A stretch of DNA of 64,000 bases from Gammaproteobacteria bacterium. Its GTDB lineage: Bacteria; Pseudomonadota; Gammaproteobacteria; Eutrophobiales; Eutrophobiaceae. Location of the stretch: NCBI GenBank assembly GCA_004297165.1, contig SCUJ01000006.1, positions 372,001 through 436,000 of the forward strand. Reading direction: 5' to 3'. A program made the translations under genes and the position numbers. Shown here in pieces: positions 21,464 to 31,218 of this stretch (position 1 is the stretch's first letter; each line of letters begins with the position of its first letter). Under the pieces are notes generated by a model. The model saw only the letters and a list, made by a program, of their open reading frames with translations. It made no database searches and was not told where the DNA came from.

Positions 21464-22371
21464 ATGATCGGGAGCAGATTCCGCCTGTCGACTATCGCTG
21501 TGGCTATGTAGCGCTTGTGGGCAGGCCGAATGTCGGTAAATCATCCTTGCTGAACCGTATGGTCGGGCAGAAGATCAGCATCACCTCGCCCAAGCCACAG
21601 ACCACGCACTGGGCGCTGTACGGCATACGCACTGAACCGGACTATCAGGCGATCTTTGTCGATACGCCGGGCCTGCAGAACAGACACCGCGATTCGATTA
21701 ACCGGCATCTGACGCGCGAGACCCGTTCGGCCATCGCGCAGGTTGATGTGCTGGTGTTCATGACGGAAGCCATGTCATGGTATGCAGGCGACGCACAGGT
21801 GCTGGACATGCTGGGCAAGACGGAAGCGCCGATTGTCTGTGTCATAAACAAGATCGACCGCGTGCCGGATCGCGACCGATTATTGCCGTTCATCCAGCAA
21901 GTTTCCGCTGCCGCGAAATTCGAGGCGATCATCCCGGTATCGGCGCTCCGGAATGAGAATATAGAAACTCTGCAAGCTACGATAGCGAAGCTGTTGCCGG
22001 TGGCCCCGCCTGTATATCCCGTCGATCAGTTATCCAACCGTGACGAGCGCTTCTTCGCGGCGGAGTTCATCCGGGAGAAGCTGGTGCGGGTATTGGGGCA
22101 GGAATTGCCTTATCGAATCGCGGTCACCATAGAACGAATCCAGCGGCAACCCAAGATCACCAAGATTGATGCGGTGATCTGGGTGGAGGGGGAAAGTCAG
22201 AAACGGATTATCGTTGGAAAAAATGGCGCGGTGTTGAAGGCCGTTGGCGAAAAGGCCAGAAAGGATCTGGAAGCCATGTTTGGGGTCAGACTGTTTCTTA
22301 GAACCTGGGTGAAAATCAGAAAAAACTGGACTGACAATGCCAAGGCCATGAAGGAATTCGGTTATGTTTGA
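21460..22371 (+). CDS. era: Ribosome-assembly GTPase Era
   Basis: A 303-residue GTPase. P-loop GRPNVGKS is at 21-28, switch II is DTPGLQ, the guanine motif is NKID, and a C-terminal KH domain (about 205-290) includes VEGESQKRIIVGKNGAVLK. Era binds the 3' end of 16S rRNA and helps mature the small ribosomal subunit. Its ATG overlaps the rnc stop (ATGA), so translation is coupled to RNase III. recO follows 23 bases after the stop. Confidence 0.98.
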   Translation: MNDREQIPPVDYRCGYVALVGRPNVGKSSLLNRMVGQKISITSPKPQTTHWALYGIRTEPDYQAIFVDTPGLQNRHRDSINRHLTRETRSAIAQVDVLVFMTEAMSWYAGDAQVLDMLGKTEAPIVCVINKIDRVPDRDRLLPFIQQVSAAAKFEAIIPVSALRNENIETLQATIAKLLPVAPPVYPVDQLSNRDERFFAAEFIREKLVRVLGQELPYRIAVTIERIQRQPKITKIDAVIWVEGESQKRIIVGKNGAVLKAVGEKARKDLEAMFGVRLFLRTWVKIRKNWTDNAKAMKEFGYV

Positions 22372-22394
22372 GCTTGTGCCGGGCGTAGCTTGAT

Positions 22395-23117
22395 GTGAGG
22401 GTGACATTGCATCCATGCTATATACTTCACCAGCGGGATTATCGGGAAACCAGTAAACTCCTGGAGGTATTCTCCAGCGAACATGGCAGGGTTTCGCTGG
22501 TGGCCAGAGGGGTCAAGCGAAAGAGTTTCCGAAACGGACATCTCCTCCAGATAAACCGCAAGCTCGATCTCGCCTGGTCCGGGCGCGGCGATCTGTATAC
22601 TTTGATCAACCTCGAATCGGGATATCCGGCTTTGGAGATCCAGGGTAGAAGGTTGTTGTCGGCGTTTTATGTCAACGAACTACTGATGCGCCTGCTGCAC
22701 CGGCATGATGCGCATCCGCAATTATTCAGGATATACGAACATACCCTGCATGCCCTGCAAAGTGGCGAGAACGAGGAGAGAGTCCTGCGCTGTTTCGAGA
22801 TCGAACTCCTCAAGGAACTCGGCTATGGACCCGTGCTGGATCATGCGATAGACACCGGCAGGAAGGTGGAACCCGGCCGGGATTATCATTTCCAGATCAA
22901 TCATGGACCGATGGAAGCAGCCAAGCCGGGTAAGGATTCGATACCCGTCGCGGGGAACACGCTCCTCGCGCTGGCGAGGGGTGAATTGGAATCGCCGGAG
23001 GCGATCCGGCAGACGAAACGCATCATGCGCGGGATAATCGCGCAGCACCTGGGCGGCAAACCCCTCGCGAGCAGGAAGATGTATCAGGAATATCTGCATC
23101 TGGCGGGTTCGGAATAA
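22395..23117 (+). CDS. recO: DNA repair protein RecO
   Basis: A 240-residue RecO. It has an N-terminal OB fold (about 1-80, with the YRETSKLLEVFSSEHGRVSLVARGVK strand set) and a helical C-terminal domain (CFEIELLKELGYGPVLD). RecO binds SSB and, with RecR, loads RecA on gaps. The start is GTG 22395, and a second in-frame GTG lies two codons downstream. It is the third gene of rnc-era-recO and precedes pdxJ, the standard order in Gammaproteobacteria. Confidence 0.95.
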   Translation: MRVTLHPCYILHQRDYRETSKLLEVFSSEHGRVSLVARGVKRKSFRNGHLLQINRKLDLAWSGRGDLYTLINLESGYPALEIQGRRLLSAFYVNELLMRLLHRHDAHPQLFRIYEHTLHALQSGENEERVLRCFEIELLKELGYGPVLDHAIDTGRKVEPGRDYHFQINHGPMEAAKPGKDSIPVAGNTLLALARGELESPEAIRQTKRIMRGIIAQHLGGKPLASRKMYQEYLHLAGSE

Positions 23118-23178
23118 GCCTTGCCCGCGATAATTTAATACAATAAGCGTTCAATATATTTTCGGTTGGAGCATCCCC

Positions 23179-23907
23179 GTGCAACGGATATTACTTGGCG
23201 TCAATATCGATCATGTGGCGACCTTGAGGCAGGTCAGAAAGACCAGCTATCCCGAGCCGCTGCAGGCCGCTTTGCTCGCGGAACAGGCAGGGGCCGATTC
23301 GATCACGGTGCATCTGCGCGAGGATCGCCGCCATATTCAGGAACGCGACGTTACCCTGCTCAAGGAAGTCATGGGCATCCCGCTGAATCTGGAGATGGCG
23401 GTTACCGACGCCATGCTGGCCTTCGCCGAACGCCTCAAGCCAGAATATTGTTGTCTGGTGCCGGAGAAACGCGAAGAACTCACCACGGAAGGCGGTCTAG
23501 ACGTTAGCGGCAGGCAGGCACAGGTGGCGCATGCCTGCCAGTCCCTGAAAGCGGCGGGGATTCTCGTCTCGTTGTTTGTCGATCCGGATGCGGAACAAAT
23601 CGCCGCCAGCCGCGAGGCCGGCGCAGCCGCCGTCGAGATCCATACCGGGAGATACGCCGATACCGGCGATGACGAACGGGGCATCGAACTCGAAAAAATC
23701 ATTCAGGCCGTCCGGCTGGCCCATGACTCCGGACTGCGCGTGAACGCCGGGCATGGCCTGAATTACCGCAATGTACAAACGATCGCGGGGATACCGGAGT
23801 TACACGAATTGAATATCGGCCATGCCATTGTGGCCCGGGCCGTGCTTTGCGGCATGATGCAGGCGGTGGCGGAGATGAAACAACTCATGAACCAGGCCAG
23901 GATGTGA
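23179..23907 (+). CDS. pdxJ: Pyridoxine 5'-phosphate synthase PdxJ
   Basis: A 242-residue TIM-barrel enzyme that condenses 1-deoxyxylulose 5-phosphate with 3-amino-1-hydroxyacetone phosphate to form pyridoxine 5'-phosphate. Signature segments are [12 protein letters not shown] at the N-terminus, [20 protein letters not shown] and the phosphate-binding VNAGHGLNY. The start is GTG 23179 with a well-placed GGAG seven bases upstream. It follows recO as usual, but acpS, which often comes next, is replaced here by prfC. PLP made by this route feeds the tryptophan synthase and class V PLP enzyme in the window. Confidence 0.97.
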   Translation: MQRILLGVNIDHVATLRQVRKTSYPEPLQAALLAEQAGADSITVHLREDRRHIQERDVTLLKEVMGIPLNLEMAVTDAMLAFAERLKPEYCCLVPEKREELTTEGGLDVSGRQAQVAHACQSLKAAGILVSLFVDPDAEQIAASREAGAAAVEIHTGRYADTGDDERGIELEKIIQAVRLAHDSGLRVNAGHGLNYRNVQTIAGIPELHELNIGHAIVARAVLCGMMQAVAEMKQLMNQARM

Positions 23908-23920
23908 ATTCGATATACAT

Positions 23921-25525
23921 ATGCAGACTGACATTCTAGCAGCCGGCCCGGCACAGCAACCGGTTGCCGATGAGATAGACAGACGCCGGACCTTCGCGAT
24001 CATCTCCCATCCCGATGCGGGCAAGACCACCGTGACGGAACAGCTTTTATATATCGGCGGCGCGATCCAGTTGGCAGGTACGGTGAAGGCGCGCAAATCC
24101 TCGAGACATGCCACCTCCGACTGGATGGCCATGGAGAAGGAACGGGGAATTTCGATCACCAGTTCCGTCATGCAGTTTCTCTACCGTGACAAGGTCTTCA
24201 ATCTGCTGGATACGCCGGGTCACGCGGATTTCTCCGAAGATACCTACCGCACCCTGACCGCGGTGGATTCCGCCCTGATGGTGATTGACGTCGCCAAAGG
24301 GGTTGAGGAGCGCACCATCAAGCTGATGGATGTGTGCAGGTTACGCGATACACCGGTGACAACTTTCATCAACAAGCTCGATCGCGAAGGCAAGGAACCC
24401 ATCGACTTGTTTGATGAGATCGAACGGCAGCTGCAGATCCAGTGCGTGCCGCTTACCTGGCCGGTGGGGATGGGCTCGCGACTGCGGGGCATCTATCACC
24501 TGGAGCGTGACGAATACCATCTCTATGCGAAAGGGCACAAGGACGAGGGCAGGACAATACGCGGACTGGCCAGCGCCGAGGCGAGGACAGAGTTCGGTCA
24601 CGATCTGGATGCCGTGATCGAGGAGATTCATCTGGTCAAGGGAATTTATCCGGAATTTAACAGGCAGGATTATCTGGCGGGCAGACAGACGCCCGTGTAC
24701 TTCGGCAGCGCCCTGCACCGTTTCGGCGTGCGCGAGTTTCTGGATCATCTGGTTGAATATGCCCCGGCCCCACTGCCCAGACAGGCGCGCGAGCGCAAGA
24801 TTTCCGGCGCTGAGGATCGGTTCACGGGTTTTGTCTTCAAGATCCAGGCGAACATGGATCCGGCGCATCGCGATCGGGTGGCATTCCTGCGGATCTGTTC
24901 GGGGAGCTACCAGCGCGGCATGCGGGTTTACCATGTGCGACAGGACCGGGAATTTACCGTCGCCAATGCCCTGACCTTCATGGCAGGGGAGCGGGATTTG
25001 GCGGAGCGGGCCTATGCCGGCGATATCCTGGGTCTGCACAACCACGGCACGATTCAGGTCGGCGACACCTTCACCGAAGGCGAGGAACTTACCTTTATCG
25101 GAATACCGTACTTTGCCCCGGAACTTTTTCGCCGCGTGCAGTTGCGCGATCCTTTGAAATCCAAGGCCCTCTTGAAAGGGCTGCTGGAGTTGGGTGAAGA
25201 AGGGGCGGTGCAGGTGTTCAGGCCCCTGGAGAGCAACGAGATCATACTCGGGGCGGTCGGTACGCTACAGTTCGATGTGGTGGCCTACCGGCTCAAGAAC
25301 GAGTACGGCGTCGATTGCAGTTACGATGCGGTGTCAGTCGCCACCGCGCGCTGGATATCCTGCACAGATCCTGTCCGCTTGCGGGAGTTCAAGAACAAGA
25401 CTGCCACAAATCTGGCGACGGATGGAGGGGGGCACCTCACATACCTCGCCCCCACCCGGATAAATCTGGATCTGGTTATGGAACGCTGGCCTGAGGTTGC
25501 GTTCCATAAATCGCGGGAACATTAG
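23921..25525 (+). CDS. prfC: Peptide chain release factor 3
   Basis: A 534-residue translational GTPase of the RF3 family, full length. P-loop HPDAGKTT is at 30-37, switch II is [16 protein letters not shown], and the guanine motif is NKLDRE. The RF3-specific stretch [24 protein letters not shown] lies in switch I. RF3 removes RF1/RF2 from the ribosome after termination. No clear Shine-Dalgarno sequence precedes ATG 23921. It runs convergently into rne; a perfect hairpin lies between them at 25550-25567. Confidence 0.97.
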   Translation: MQTDILAAGPAQQPVADEIDRRRTFAIISHPDAGKTTVTEQLLYIGGAIQLAGTVKARKSSRHATSDWMAMEKERGISITSSVMQFLYRDKVFNLLDTPGHADFSEDTYRTLTAVDSALMVIDVAKGVEERTIKLMDVCRLRDTPVTTFINKLDREGKEPIDLFDEIERQLQIQCVPLTWPVGMGSRLRGIYHLERDEYHLYAKGHKDEGRTIRGLASAEARTEFGHDLDAVIEEIHLVKGIYPEFNRQDYLAGRQTPVYFGSALHRFGVREFLDHLVEYAPAPLPRQARERKISGAEDRFTGFVFKIQANMDPAHRDRVAFLRICSGSYQRGMRVYHVRQDREFTVANALTFMAGERDLAERAYAGDILGLHNHGTIQVGDTFTEGEELTFIGIPYFAPELFRRVQLRDPLKSKALLKGLLELGEEGAVQVFRPLESNEIILGAVGTLQFDVVAYRLKNEYGVDCSYDAVSVATARWISCTDPVRLREFKNKTATNLATDGGGHLTYLAPTRINLDLVMERWPEVAFHKSREH

Positions 25526-25549
25526 AACCAAGCGTTGCAATCAGTCCCC

Positions 25550-25578
25550 GTGACGCGATTGCGTCACTCGCCCGGTTT
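25550..25578. repeat. Hairpin copy of an imperfect repeat at the 3' end of rne (possible terminator)
   Basis: GTGACGC and GCGTCAC form a perfect 7-base-pair stem around GATT (25550-25567) between the convergent ends of prfC and rne. A short T run (25576-25579) follows on the plus strand, but about 9 bases away, so intrinsic termination would be weak; on the minus strand no T run follows. The 29 bases 25550-25578 match 28321-28349 in the rne leader at 23 of 29 positions, including the first 11 bases and TCGCCC. Confidence 0.5.
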
Positions 25579-28106
25579 TATTCCTTTGGGGATTCCGTAG
25601 GTTGCGTGTGATTCTCCTGACCCGCGGGCGCGGCAGGTTCAGTTTTGTTCGCCTGCGGCGCGGGTTGCCATACCGGTTCCGCCACGTACCGCGGATTTAC
25701 CTGGGTGATCGTATTGTCTTCGCGCTCAAGCCGTTCTTCCCGCGCTTCCGGCTGGCGCGAGTGCGCCGGAATGGTAATCTCATCGGCACCCGTGCGTGCA
25801 ACCGGGGTATCCGAAGCTTGCGTCGCCGGGCTGCCGCCTTCCGCAACCGGAGCGGGGACTGTGGAAGTACGGTTTGAATCGGCGGTATCCGCGGACCCGG
25901 TCAGGTTTGCGACCGGCCGGTCGGCAGACTCTCCAGACCCCTGAGCAGCATCCTCACGTTGCTTTTCCGGTTGAGCGGGATTCCGATTGCGATTTCTCTG
26001 GTGACCTGAGTGTCTGCTCCGTCCTTCCGGATTGTCCTGCCGGCCTTGCGAATCCCCCTGCCTGGGTTCCTGACGGTTTCTTTGGCGATCGCTATTACGG
26101 TTTTCGCGCGGTTGACCGGAGGATTCTCCCGGGCTGCGTCCGCCCTGCCGGTTGCCCTGGCTCTTCTTTCTCCTGCCGCGACCTTCACTACCCACGGCGC
26201 CCGTTCCGCCTTCCGCGACGTTGCCGGTTTGTTCCCCGCCGCTTCTCGCGGATTGTTGTTGCCGCTGGGGTCTGGGGCGGTTTCTGCCTCCGCCCGGCCT
26301 AGTGGATTCTGACTGTGGTTGAGGTGCCGCGGGAGGCGTGGCGGTTTGCGGCGGCCTTTTGGCGATTGCTTGTTGCGGCCGCGCTGGCGGTCTGGGTTCT
26401 TCGGTCTCCAGGCCGAAGAAACTCCCGAAGATCCGGGCGATCAGGCTTTTTTTCCTGGGCGCTGGTACTGGAGCAGGCGCCGGGACGTGTTTTTCCGGCA
26501 GTATCTGTTTGACTGCGGGTTCTTCCACCCGCCGCGGCGTCGTCACGGTTCTGCGTTCGTCGCTCCCGCTTTCCTCAGTCTGCCGCGGTAAGGCGTAGCT
26601 GGCCTTGTTCTGTGTCATTGCCTCGACTTCCGACAGACGGACGCGCTGCACTTGATAGTGTGGCGATTCAATCTTGGGATCGGGCACTATGATGACCTCA
26701 ACGTCCAGACGCGTTTCTATCTCCCGGATGCCCTGGCGTTTTTCGTTCAACAGGAAGGTTGCCGTGTCGATAGGCAGTCGCGCGATGATCTTGGCCGTGG
26801 AATCCTTCATCGCTTCCTCTTCGATCAGGCGCAACACGGCGAGCGACAACGATTCGATGCCGCGAATGGTTCCCTGGCCTTCGCATCGCGGGCAGGGGAC
26901 ATGGCTGGATTCGCCGAGCGAAGGCCGCAGCCGCTGGCGGGACATCTCCAGCAGACCGAATCGCGAGATCCTGCCCACTTGCACCCTGGCGCGATCGATC
27001 TTCAAGGCGTCTTTGAGGCGGTTTTCCACATCCCGCTGATGCCTGGAATTTGTCATATCGATGAAGTCGATGACAATCAGGCCGCCCAGGTCGCGGAGCC
27101 GCATCTGCCGCGTTACCTCATCGGCAGCCTCCAGATTCGTGTTGTAGGCGGTTTCTTCGATGTCTCCGCCGGCGGTAGCCCGGGCGGAGTTGATGTCGAT
27201 GCTGGTCAAGGCCTCGGTATGATCGATGATCACGGCGCCGCCGGAGGGCAGGTTTACCTTGCGCGAAAAGGCCGTTTCGATCTGACCTTCAATCTGATAA
27301 CGGTTGAAGAGCGGATCGTTTTCCGCATAGAGCTTGAGTTTGTTCAGGTTGGCAGGCATGACCTGCTGCATGAAATCCCGCGCGCGGTCGTATACTTCCG
27401 CGTCATCCACCCAGATCTCGCTGATGTCGTTGCGCAGGTAATCGCGGATGGCCCGGATGACCAAATCGCTCTCCTGGTGGATCAGAAAGGGCGCGGGTCT
27501 GCCCTTGGCGGCGGTCGAGATGGCCTCCCACAGATGCAACAAGTAGTCGAGGTCCCATTGCAACTCGTCGCTGTTCTTGCCAATGCCGGCGGTGCGCAGG
27601 ATGAGTCCCATGCCTTGAGGTATTTCCAGGACGCTCATGGCCTCCCTTGCATCGGAACGGTCTGTGCCTTCGATTTGTCTCGAAACGCCGCCCGCGCGTG
27701 GGTTGTTGGGCATCAGCACCAGATAGCGGCCCGCCAGGCTTATCGAAGTGGTCAGGGCGGCGCCCTTGTTGCCGCGTTCCTCTTTTTCAATCTGGACGAT
27801 GAATTCCTGACCGGGTTGCAGTTCCTCCTTGAGATTGACCCGGCCCTGGCCGCCATCGCCTTCCTGCTGCTTGAAGAGTGAGCGGGAGATCTCCTTGAAG
27901 GGCAGAAAGCCATGCCGCGCCGCGCCATAATCGACGAATGCCGCCTCGAGGCTGGGTTCTATGCGAACCACCCTGGCCTTGTAAATGTTGGATTTTTTCT
28001 TTTCCCTGGAAGGCGTCTCGATATCCAGGTCGTACAATCGCTGGCCATCAACCAGGGCCACTCGCAACTCTTCCGGCTGAGTTGCGTTAATCAGCATTCT
28101 TTTCAT
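25578..28106 (-). CDS. rne: Ribonuclease E
   Basis: An 842-residue RNase E. The catalytic half (about 1-510) holds the S1 domain (about 37-119), the 5'-sensor and RNase H-like region, the DNase I-like catalytic core with [13 protein letters not shown] and [12 protein letters not shown] carrying the two catalytic aspartates, and the zinc-link Cys405 and Cys408 (CPRC). From about 540 the chain becomes a disordered arm rich in Arg, Gln, Gly, Asn and Pro, which in RNase E scaffolds the degradosome and binds RNA. E. coli RNase E is 1061 residues, so this arm is shorter. The gene is divergent from rluC across a 459-base gap, the classical rne-rluC arrangement. Confidence 0.97.
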   Translation of the reverse strand: MKRMLINATQPEELRVALVDGQRLYDLDIETPSREKKKSNIYKARVVRIEPSLEAAFVDYGAARHGFLPFKEISRSLFKQQEGDGGQGRVNLKEELQPGQEFIVQIEKEERGNKGAALTTSISLAGRYLVLMPNNPRAGGVSRQIEGTDRSDAREAMSVLEIPQGMGLILRTAGIGKNSDELQWDLDYLLHLWEAISTAAKGRPAPFLIHQESDLVIRAIRDYLRNDISEIWVDDAEVYDRARDFMQQVMPANLNKLKLYAENDPLFNRYQIEGQIETAFSRKVNLPSGGAVIIDHTEALTSIDINSARATAGGDIEETAYNTNLEAADEVTRQMRLRDLGGLIVIDFIDMTNSRHQRDVENRLKDALKIDRARVQVGRISRFGLLEMSRQRLRPSLGESSHVPCPRCEGQGTIRGIESLSLAVLRLIEEEAMKDSTAKIIARLPIDTATFLLNEKRQGIREIETRLDVEVIIVPDPKIESPHYQVQRVRLSEVEAMTQNKASYALPRQTEESGSDERRTVTTPRRVEEPAVKQILPEKHVPAPAPVPAPRKKSLIARIFGSFFGLETEEPRPPARPQQAIAKRPPQTATPPAAPQPQSESTRPGGGRNRPRPQRQQQSARSGGEQTGNVAEGGTGAVGSEGRGRRKKSQGNRQGGRSPGESSGQPRENRNSDRQRNRQEPRQGDSQGRQDNPEGRSRHSGHQRNRNRNPAQPEKQREDAAQGSGESADRPVANLTGSADTADSNRTSTVPAPVAEGGSPATQASDTPVARTGADEITIPAHSRQPEAREERLEREDNTITQVNPRYVAEPVWQPAPQANKTEPAAPAGQENHTQPTESPKE

Positions 28107-28565
28107 GTATTGAATTCCTGAACGTCATCACCGGTCCTGTTCATGAGACCTGCCCGCAGGTCGCGGTTGGCAGATCGGACTGGCGATCCCCGGCCCCCGG
28201 ACTTCGTCCGGGTTCCAGGTGTGTATTTCTGTTTAATCGCGTTCAGATTCCGGTGCTGATAAAATCGAACACTTCAGGTTCAGGGCTAAAATGCCTATAC
28301 CCCTGACGGACCGGATATTGGTGACGCGATTCCCGTAATCGCCCAGTTTGTCAAAATCATGTTACACGGCCATCCAGCCGGGACAGAGGGGTGAGGCGCA
28401 GAATATGCCTGGGGCACATCGGCATCACTGGTGTTTGCCGACTCCGTCGCTGCGAGTGGACAGAATTACATGATGACATTCGTTCTGGGCATGAAAGGAA
28501 ATTTTCATTTCCAGTCATATGGATACTATATCAATCTTAGGTAGGACCGGCAACGTCCGGACGGA
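28107..28565. promoter_or_regulatory. rne/rluC divergent intergenic region (rne 5' leader candidate)
   Basis: This is the only gap above 300 bases. Nothing coding is convincing in it. Read towards rne it offers three hairpins: ACCTG/CAGGT (28148-28161), CCCGGAC/GTCCGGG around a 3-base loop (28196-28212), and GCGATT/AATCGC within 28321-28349. In E. coli the rne transcript has a leader of several hundred bases, and RNase E controls its own mRNA by binding hairpins there. The length and structure here fit that, by inference. A TTGACA matching a -35 box is present on the minus strand (28347-28352 region), but I see no good -10 after it. I cannot place the rluC promoter. Confidence 0.5.
28321..28349. 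repeat. Leader copy of the imperfect repeat flanking rne
   Basis: These 29 bases match 25550-25578 at the other end of rne at 23 of 29 positions. On the rne-coding strand both copies begin AAAC-GGGCGA and end in GCGTCAC. Both can fold: here GCGATT pairs with AATCGC around ACGGG; at the 3' copy GTGACGC pairs with GCGTCAC. This copy lies 215-243 bases before the rne start codon. Confidence 0.45.
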
Positions 28566-29525
28566 ATGACGATGGATGAACGCGAAGTAAAAGCGCCTGG
28601 CAGGCTGCGGCAGGTTGGTCCCGACCATCAATCCAGGAGGATAGATAATTATCTATTTGGCGAGTTGAAGGACATTCCCAAGTCCCGCATCTACCAAATG
28701 CTGCGCCGCGGGGAGGTCAGGGTCAATGGCGGCCGCATCAAGCCATTTTATAAGCTGCAACCCGGCGACCAGGTGAGGATCCCTCCCACCAGACAGACGC
28801 TCGCCAATGAGCCGGCGCCGGCCGGCGATTTCCTTAAACAGAAGGTGGCAGACAGCTTCATTTATGAGGATGACGATCTGGTGGTGCTCAACAAACCCGC
28901 CGGGATTGTTGTGCATGGTGGCACCGGGAGAAGCTGGGGGGTCATCGAGTTGTTGCGGGCGCTGCGCGCGGACGCCAATGCCTGGCAACTGGTGCATCGC
29001 CTCGACCGCGAGACCTCCGGTTGTCTTTTGATAGCGAAATCGATGCCGGTTCTGAGAAGGCTGAACGCGGCCATGGTGGCTGGCGACTTGGAAAAGGAGT
29101 ATCTGAGTCTGCTCAAGGGGCGATTGCCAGAAAGGAGGCGCGAGGTAAAGGCGCCACTTGCGAGTCATCGCACAGGCGAGGGCGAGCGCATGGTTGCGGT
29201 CGATGAAACCGGTAAAACGGCGCAAACCCAATTCGAAACCCTGCGTGAATTCCCTCAAGCCACACTGGTTCGGGTGCGTCTATTGACCGGCCGGACCCAT
29301 CAAATCCGTGTGCATGCCGCTCATCTGGGTCATCCGGTCGCCGGCGACGATAAATACGGCGACCGGGATTTCAACCGCCAGATGCGGCAGTTCGGTCTGC
29401 GCAGGATCTTTCTGCATGCCTGCCAGATAGATTTGCCCGCCGACATGGGCTTGCAATGCAACAGGTTTGCCGCCCCTATGCCGGAAGGACTCCAGTCGGT
29501 TATTGATAGGTTGGAGTTCTGTTAA
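28566..29525 (+). CDS. rluC: 23S rRNA pseudouridine synthase RluC
   Basis: A 319-residue RluA-family pseudouridine synthase. An N-terminal S4 RNA-binding domain (about 22-85, SRIYQMLRRGEVRVNGGRIKP) precedes the catalytic domain with HRLDRETSGCLL, whose Asp is the nucleophile, and the TGRTHQIRVHAAHLGHP motif. E. coli RluC modifies 23S rRNA positions 955, 2504 and 2580. The position opposite rne supports RluC over its paralogue RluD. The start could be ATG 28566 or 28572. sppA follows after 43 bases. Confidence 0.95.
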   Translation: MTMDEREVKAPGRLRQVGPDHQSRRIDNYLFGELKDIPKSRIYQMLRRGEVRVNGGRIKPFYKLQPGDQVRIPPTRQTLANEPAPAGDFLKQKVADSFIYEDDDLVVLNKPAGIVVHGGTGRSWGVIELLRALRADANAWQLVHRLDRETSGCLLIAKSMPVLRRLNAAMVAGDLEKEYLSLLKGRLPERRREVKAPLASHRTGEGERMVAVDETGKTAQTQFETLREFPQATLVRVRLLTGRTHQIRVHAAHLGHPVAGDDKYGDRDFNRQMRQFGLRRIFLHACQIDLPADMGLQCNRFAAPMPEGLQSVIDRLEFC

Positions 29526-29568
29526 ACTGTAGGCTGCAAATCACTCTTACCGATCCGGAGTTGCCGTC

Positions 29569-30534
29569 ATGAGCGAGAACCTTGCCGATCCCAGCGGCGC
29601 CAATGCGGCGCGGGCTGCCTCATCTCAACTCCTGGTCAATCAACTCGCGAAGGAGTTTCTCGCAGAACAACGCGCGAGCCGCCGCTGGGGCATCGTTTTC
29701 AAATCGCTGACAGTCTTTTGGCTGTTTCTTTTTCTCCTGGCATATGCCTCACGACATGAGGAATTGGCTGCTCTCCATGCCGGCCGGCATACCGCGCTGG
29801 TGGACATCAGCGGAGTGATCGCCGCCGATTCCCAGGCCAGCGCCGATAACATCATCGGCAGTCTCCGCGCTGCCTACCGCAATCGAAATATCGCGGGGAT
29901 CATACTGCGTATCGACAGTCCCGGAGGCAGTCCGGTACAGGCCGGTTATGTCTACGATGAAATCAAGCGCCTGCGCAAATTGCACCCCGACATCCCGTTG
30001 TATTCGGTGATCGTCGATACCTGCGCCTCCGGCGGTTACTACATTGCTGCCGCGGCGGACAAGATCTTCGCCGACAAGGCCAGTCTGGTCGGTTCCATCG
30101 GCGTGATCATGTCGGGATTCGGCTTTGTGGGGGCGATGGAGAAAACCGGGATTGAGAGGCGGTTGCTCCATGCAGGAGAAAACAAGGGATTCATGGATTC
30201 CTTTTCCCCCTTGAGCGATGAGGACAAACAACACGCGGGCGTACTGCTCGACGGCATCTATCGGCAATTTATAAACGTCGTCAAGGAGGGGCGGGGCGAT
30301 CGTCTGAAGGATGACGACAGCATTTTTTCCGGGTTGGTCTGGACGGGAGAACAGTCGCTGGAACTCGGGCTGATCGATGCGCTCGGCAGCGCCGACTTTG
30401 TCGCCAGGGAGGTGATCGGCGCGGAGGAGATTGTCAATTACACCTATCAGGAAAACTATATCGATCGCCTTGCCAGAGGCATTGGGACAAGGGTGGCGGA
30501 GAAGCTCTCCCTGCCTGAACTGGCGCTGTATTAA
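29569..30534 (+). CDS. sppA: Signal peptide peptidase SppA (S49 family, short form)
   Basis: A 321-residue membrane-anchored S49 protease. One transmembrane helix lies at about 45-62. The catalytic domain has RIDSPGGSPVQ, the nucleophile serine in DTCASGGYYIAAAADKI, and a lysine in GENKGFMDSFSPL as general base. It is the short single-domain form that would need to oligomerise, unlike the 618-residue E. coli SppA. It cleaves leftover signal peptides in the membrane. It follows rluC in the same orientation and converges on maf. Confidence 0.94.
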   Translation: MSENLADPSGANAARAASSQLLVNQLAKEFLAEQRASRRWGIVFKSLTVFWLFLFLLAYASRHEELAALHAGRHTALVDISGVIAADSQASADNIIGSLRAAYRNRNIAGIILRIDSPGGSPVQAGYVYDEIKRLRKLHPDIPLYSVIVDTCASGGYYIAAAADKIFADKASLVGSIGVIMSGFGFVGAMEKTGIERRLLHAGENKGFMDSFSPLSDEDKQHAGVLLDGIYRQFINVVKEGRGDRLKDDDSIFSGLVWTGEQSLELGLIDALGSADFVAREVIGAEEIVNYTYQENYIDRLARGIGTRVAEKLSLPELALY

Positions 30535-30560
30535 GCCTCAGTCAAGCAACCTTTAACGTA

Positions 30561-31136
30561 TCAAGGCAGCTTGAACCCGGTCTGCCGCAGCATGGCGCAC
30601 AGGCGGATGAGGGGCAGGCCGATCAGGGCCGTCGCATCGCCGCCCGTGATGCTCTCAAGCAGGGTGATGCCGTAGCCTTCGGATTTGAAGCTGCCAGCGC
30701 AATCGTATGGCCGTTCCTGCAACAGGTAGCGATCGATTTCCTCGGTTGTGAGAGTGCGAAACTTCACCAGGCATTCCACGCTATCGATCCAGGTTTCGTT
30801 CCTGTCGCTGTCCCAGACGCATAATCCGGTGTGGAAATGCATGATCTTTCCGCTCGCCTCCTGTAATTGAGCCGCGGCGGCGGCGTGATTGCCGGGTTTC
30901 CCGACGATCTTGTCAGCGAGCGTCGCCATTTGGTCAGAACCGATCACAATAGAGCCTGGCGGCAGGGCAGGAATCCCCTTGGCCTTGGCCTCGGCGAGCC
31001 GCTCCACCATCTGGCGGACATTCTCATGCGCCAGCCTGGTTTCCTCGATGGCAGGCGCCATGGATTGAAATGGGATATTTAGCCGCTTGAGCAATGCGGC
31101 CCGATACGGCGAGGTCGATGCGAGGATGATGGGAAT
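30561..31136 (-). CDS. yceF: Maf-family nucleoside triphosphate pyrophosphatase (YceF type), probable ATT start
   Basis: A Maf/YceF protein, which hydrolyses modified nucleotides (m7GTP in E. coli YceF). Motifs are ASTSPYR at the N-terminus, GSDQMA, the KPGNHAAAAAQL segment and CAGSFKSEGYGITLLE. The first ordinary start in frame (TTG 31094) would cut off the essential ASTSPYR. Upstream in the same frame, back to the stop at 31179-31181, there is no ATG, GTG or TTG. ATT at 31136 lies 8 bases after GGAG (31148-31145) and aligns with the first residue of E. coli YceF, giving 191 residues. The ATG at 31143 just after the ribosome site is out of frame. So either ATT initiates or one base is wrong here. 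Confidence 0.82.
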   Translation of the reverse strand: MPIILASTSPYRAALLKRLNIPFQSMAPAIEETRLAHENVRQMVERLAEAKAKGIPALPPGSIVIGSDQMATLADKIVGKPGNHAAAAAQLQEASGKIMHFHTGLCVWDSDRNETWIDSVECLVKFRTLTTEEIDRYLLQERPYDCAGSFKSEGYGITLLESITGGDATALIGLPLIRLCAMLRQTGFKLP

Positions 31137-31218
31137 GACACATTCTCCTTGTCGATAAATTCTATTCGGGTCAAAGGCTTAAAATTATAAGCGTAGATGA
31201 TTCCCTTTGACACCTTGA

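Noticed and set aside
26652-27881. Long antisense frame (409 residues) in rne
   Set aside because: Mirror of the conserved RNase E catalytic domain, with no motif of its own.
28107-28565. A small RNA or tRNA gene in the largest gap
   Set aside because: No cloverleaf or T-run-terminated stem is visible; the hairpins fit an rne leader better.
31141-31143. ATG at 31143 as start of maf
   Set aside because: It has a good-looking purine stretch, though immediately adjacent, but its frame does not contain the Maf protein.
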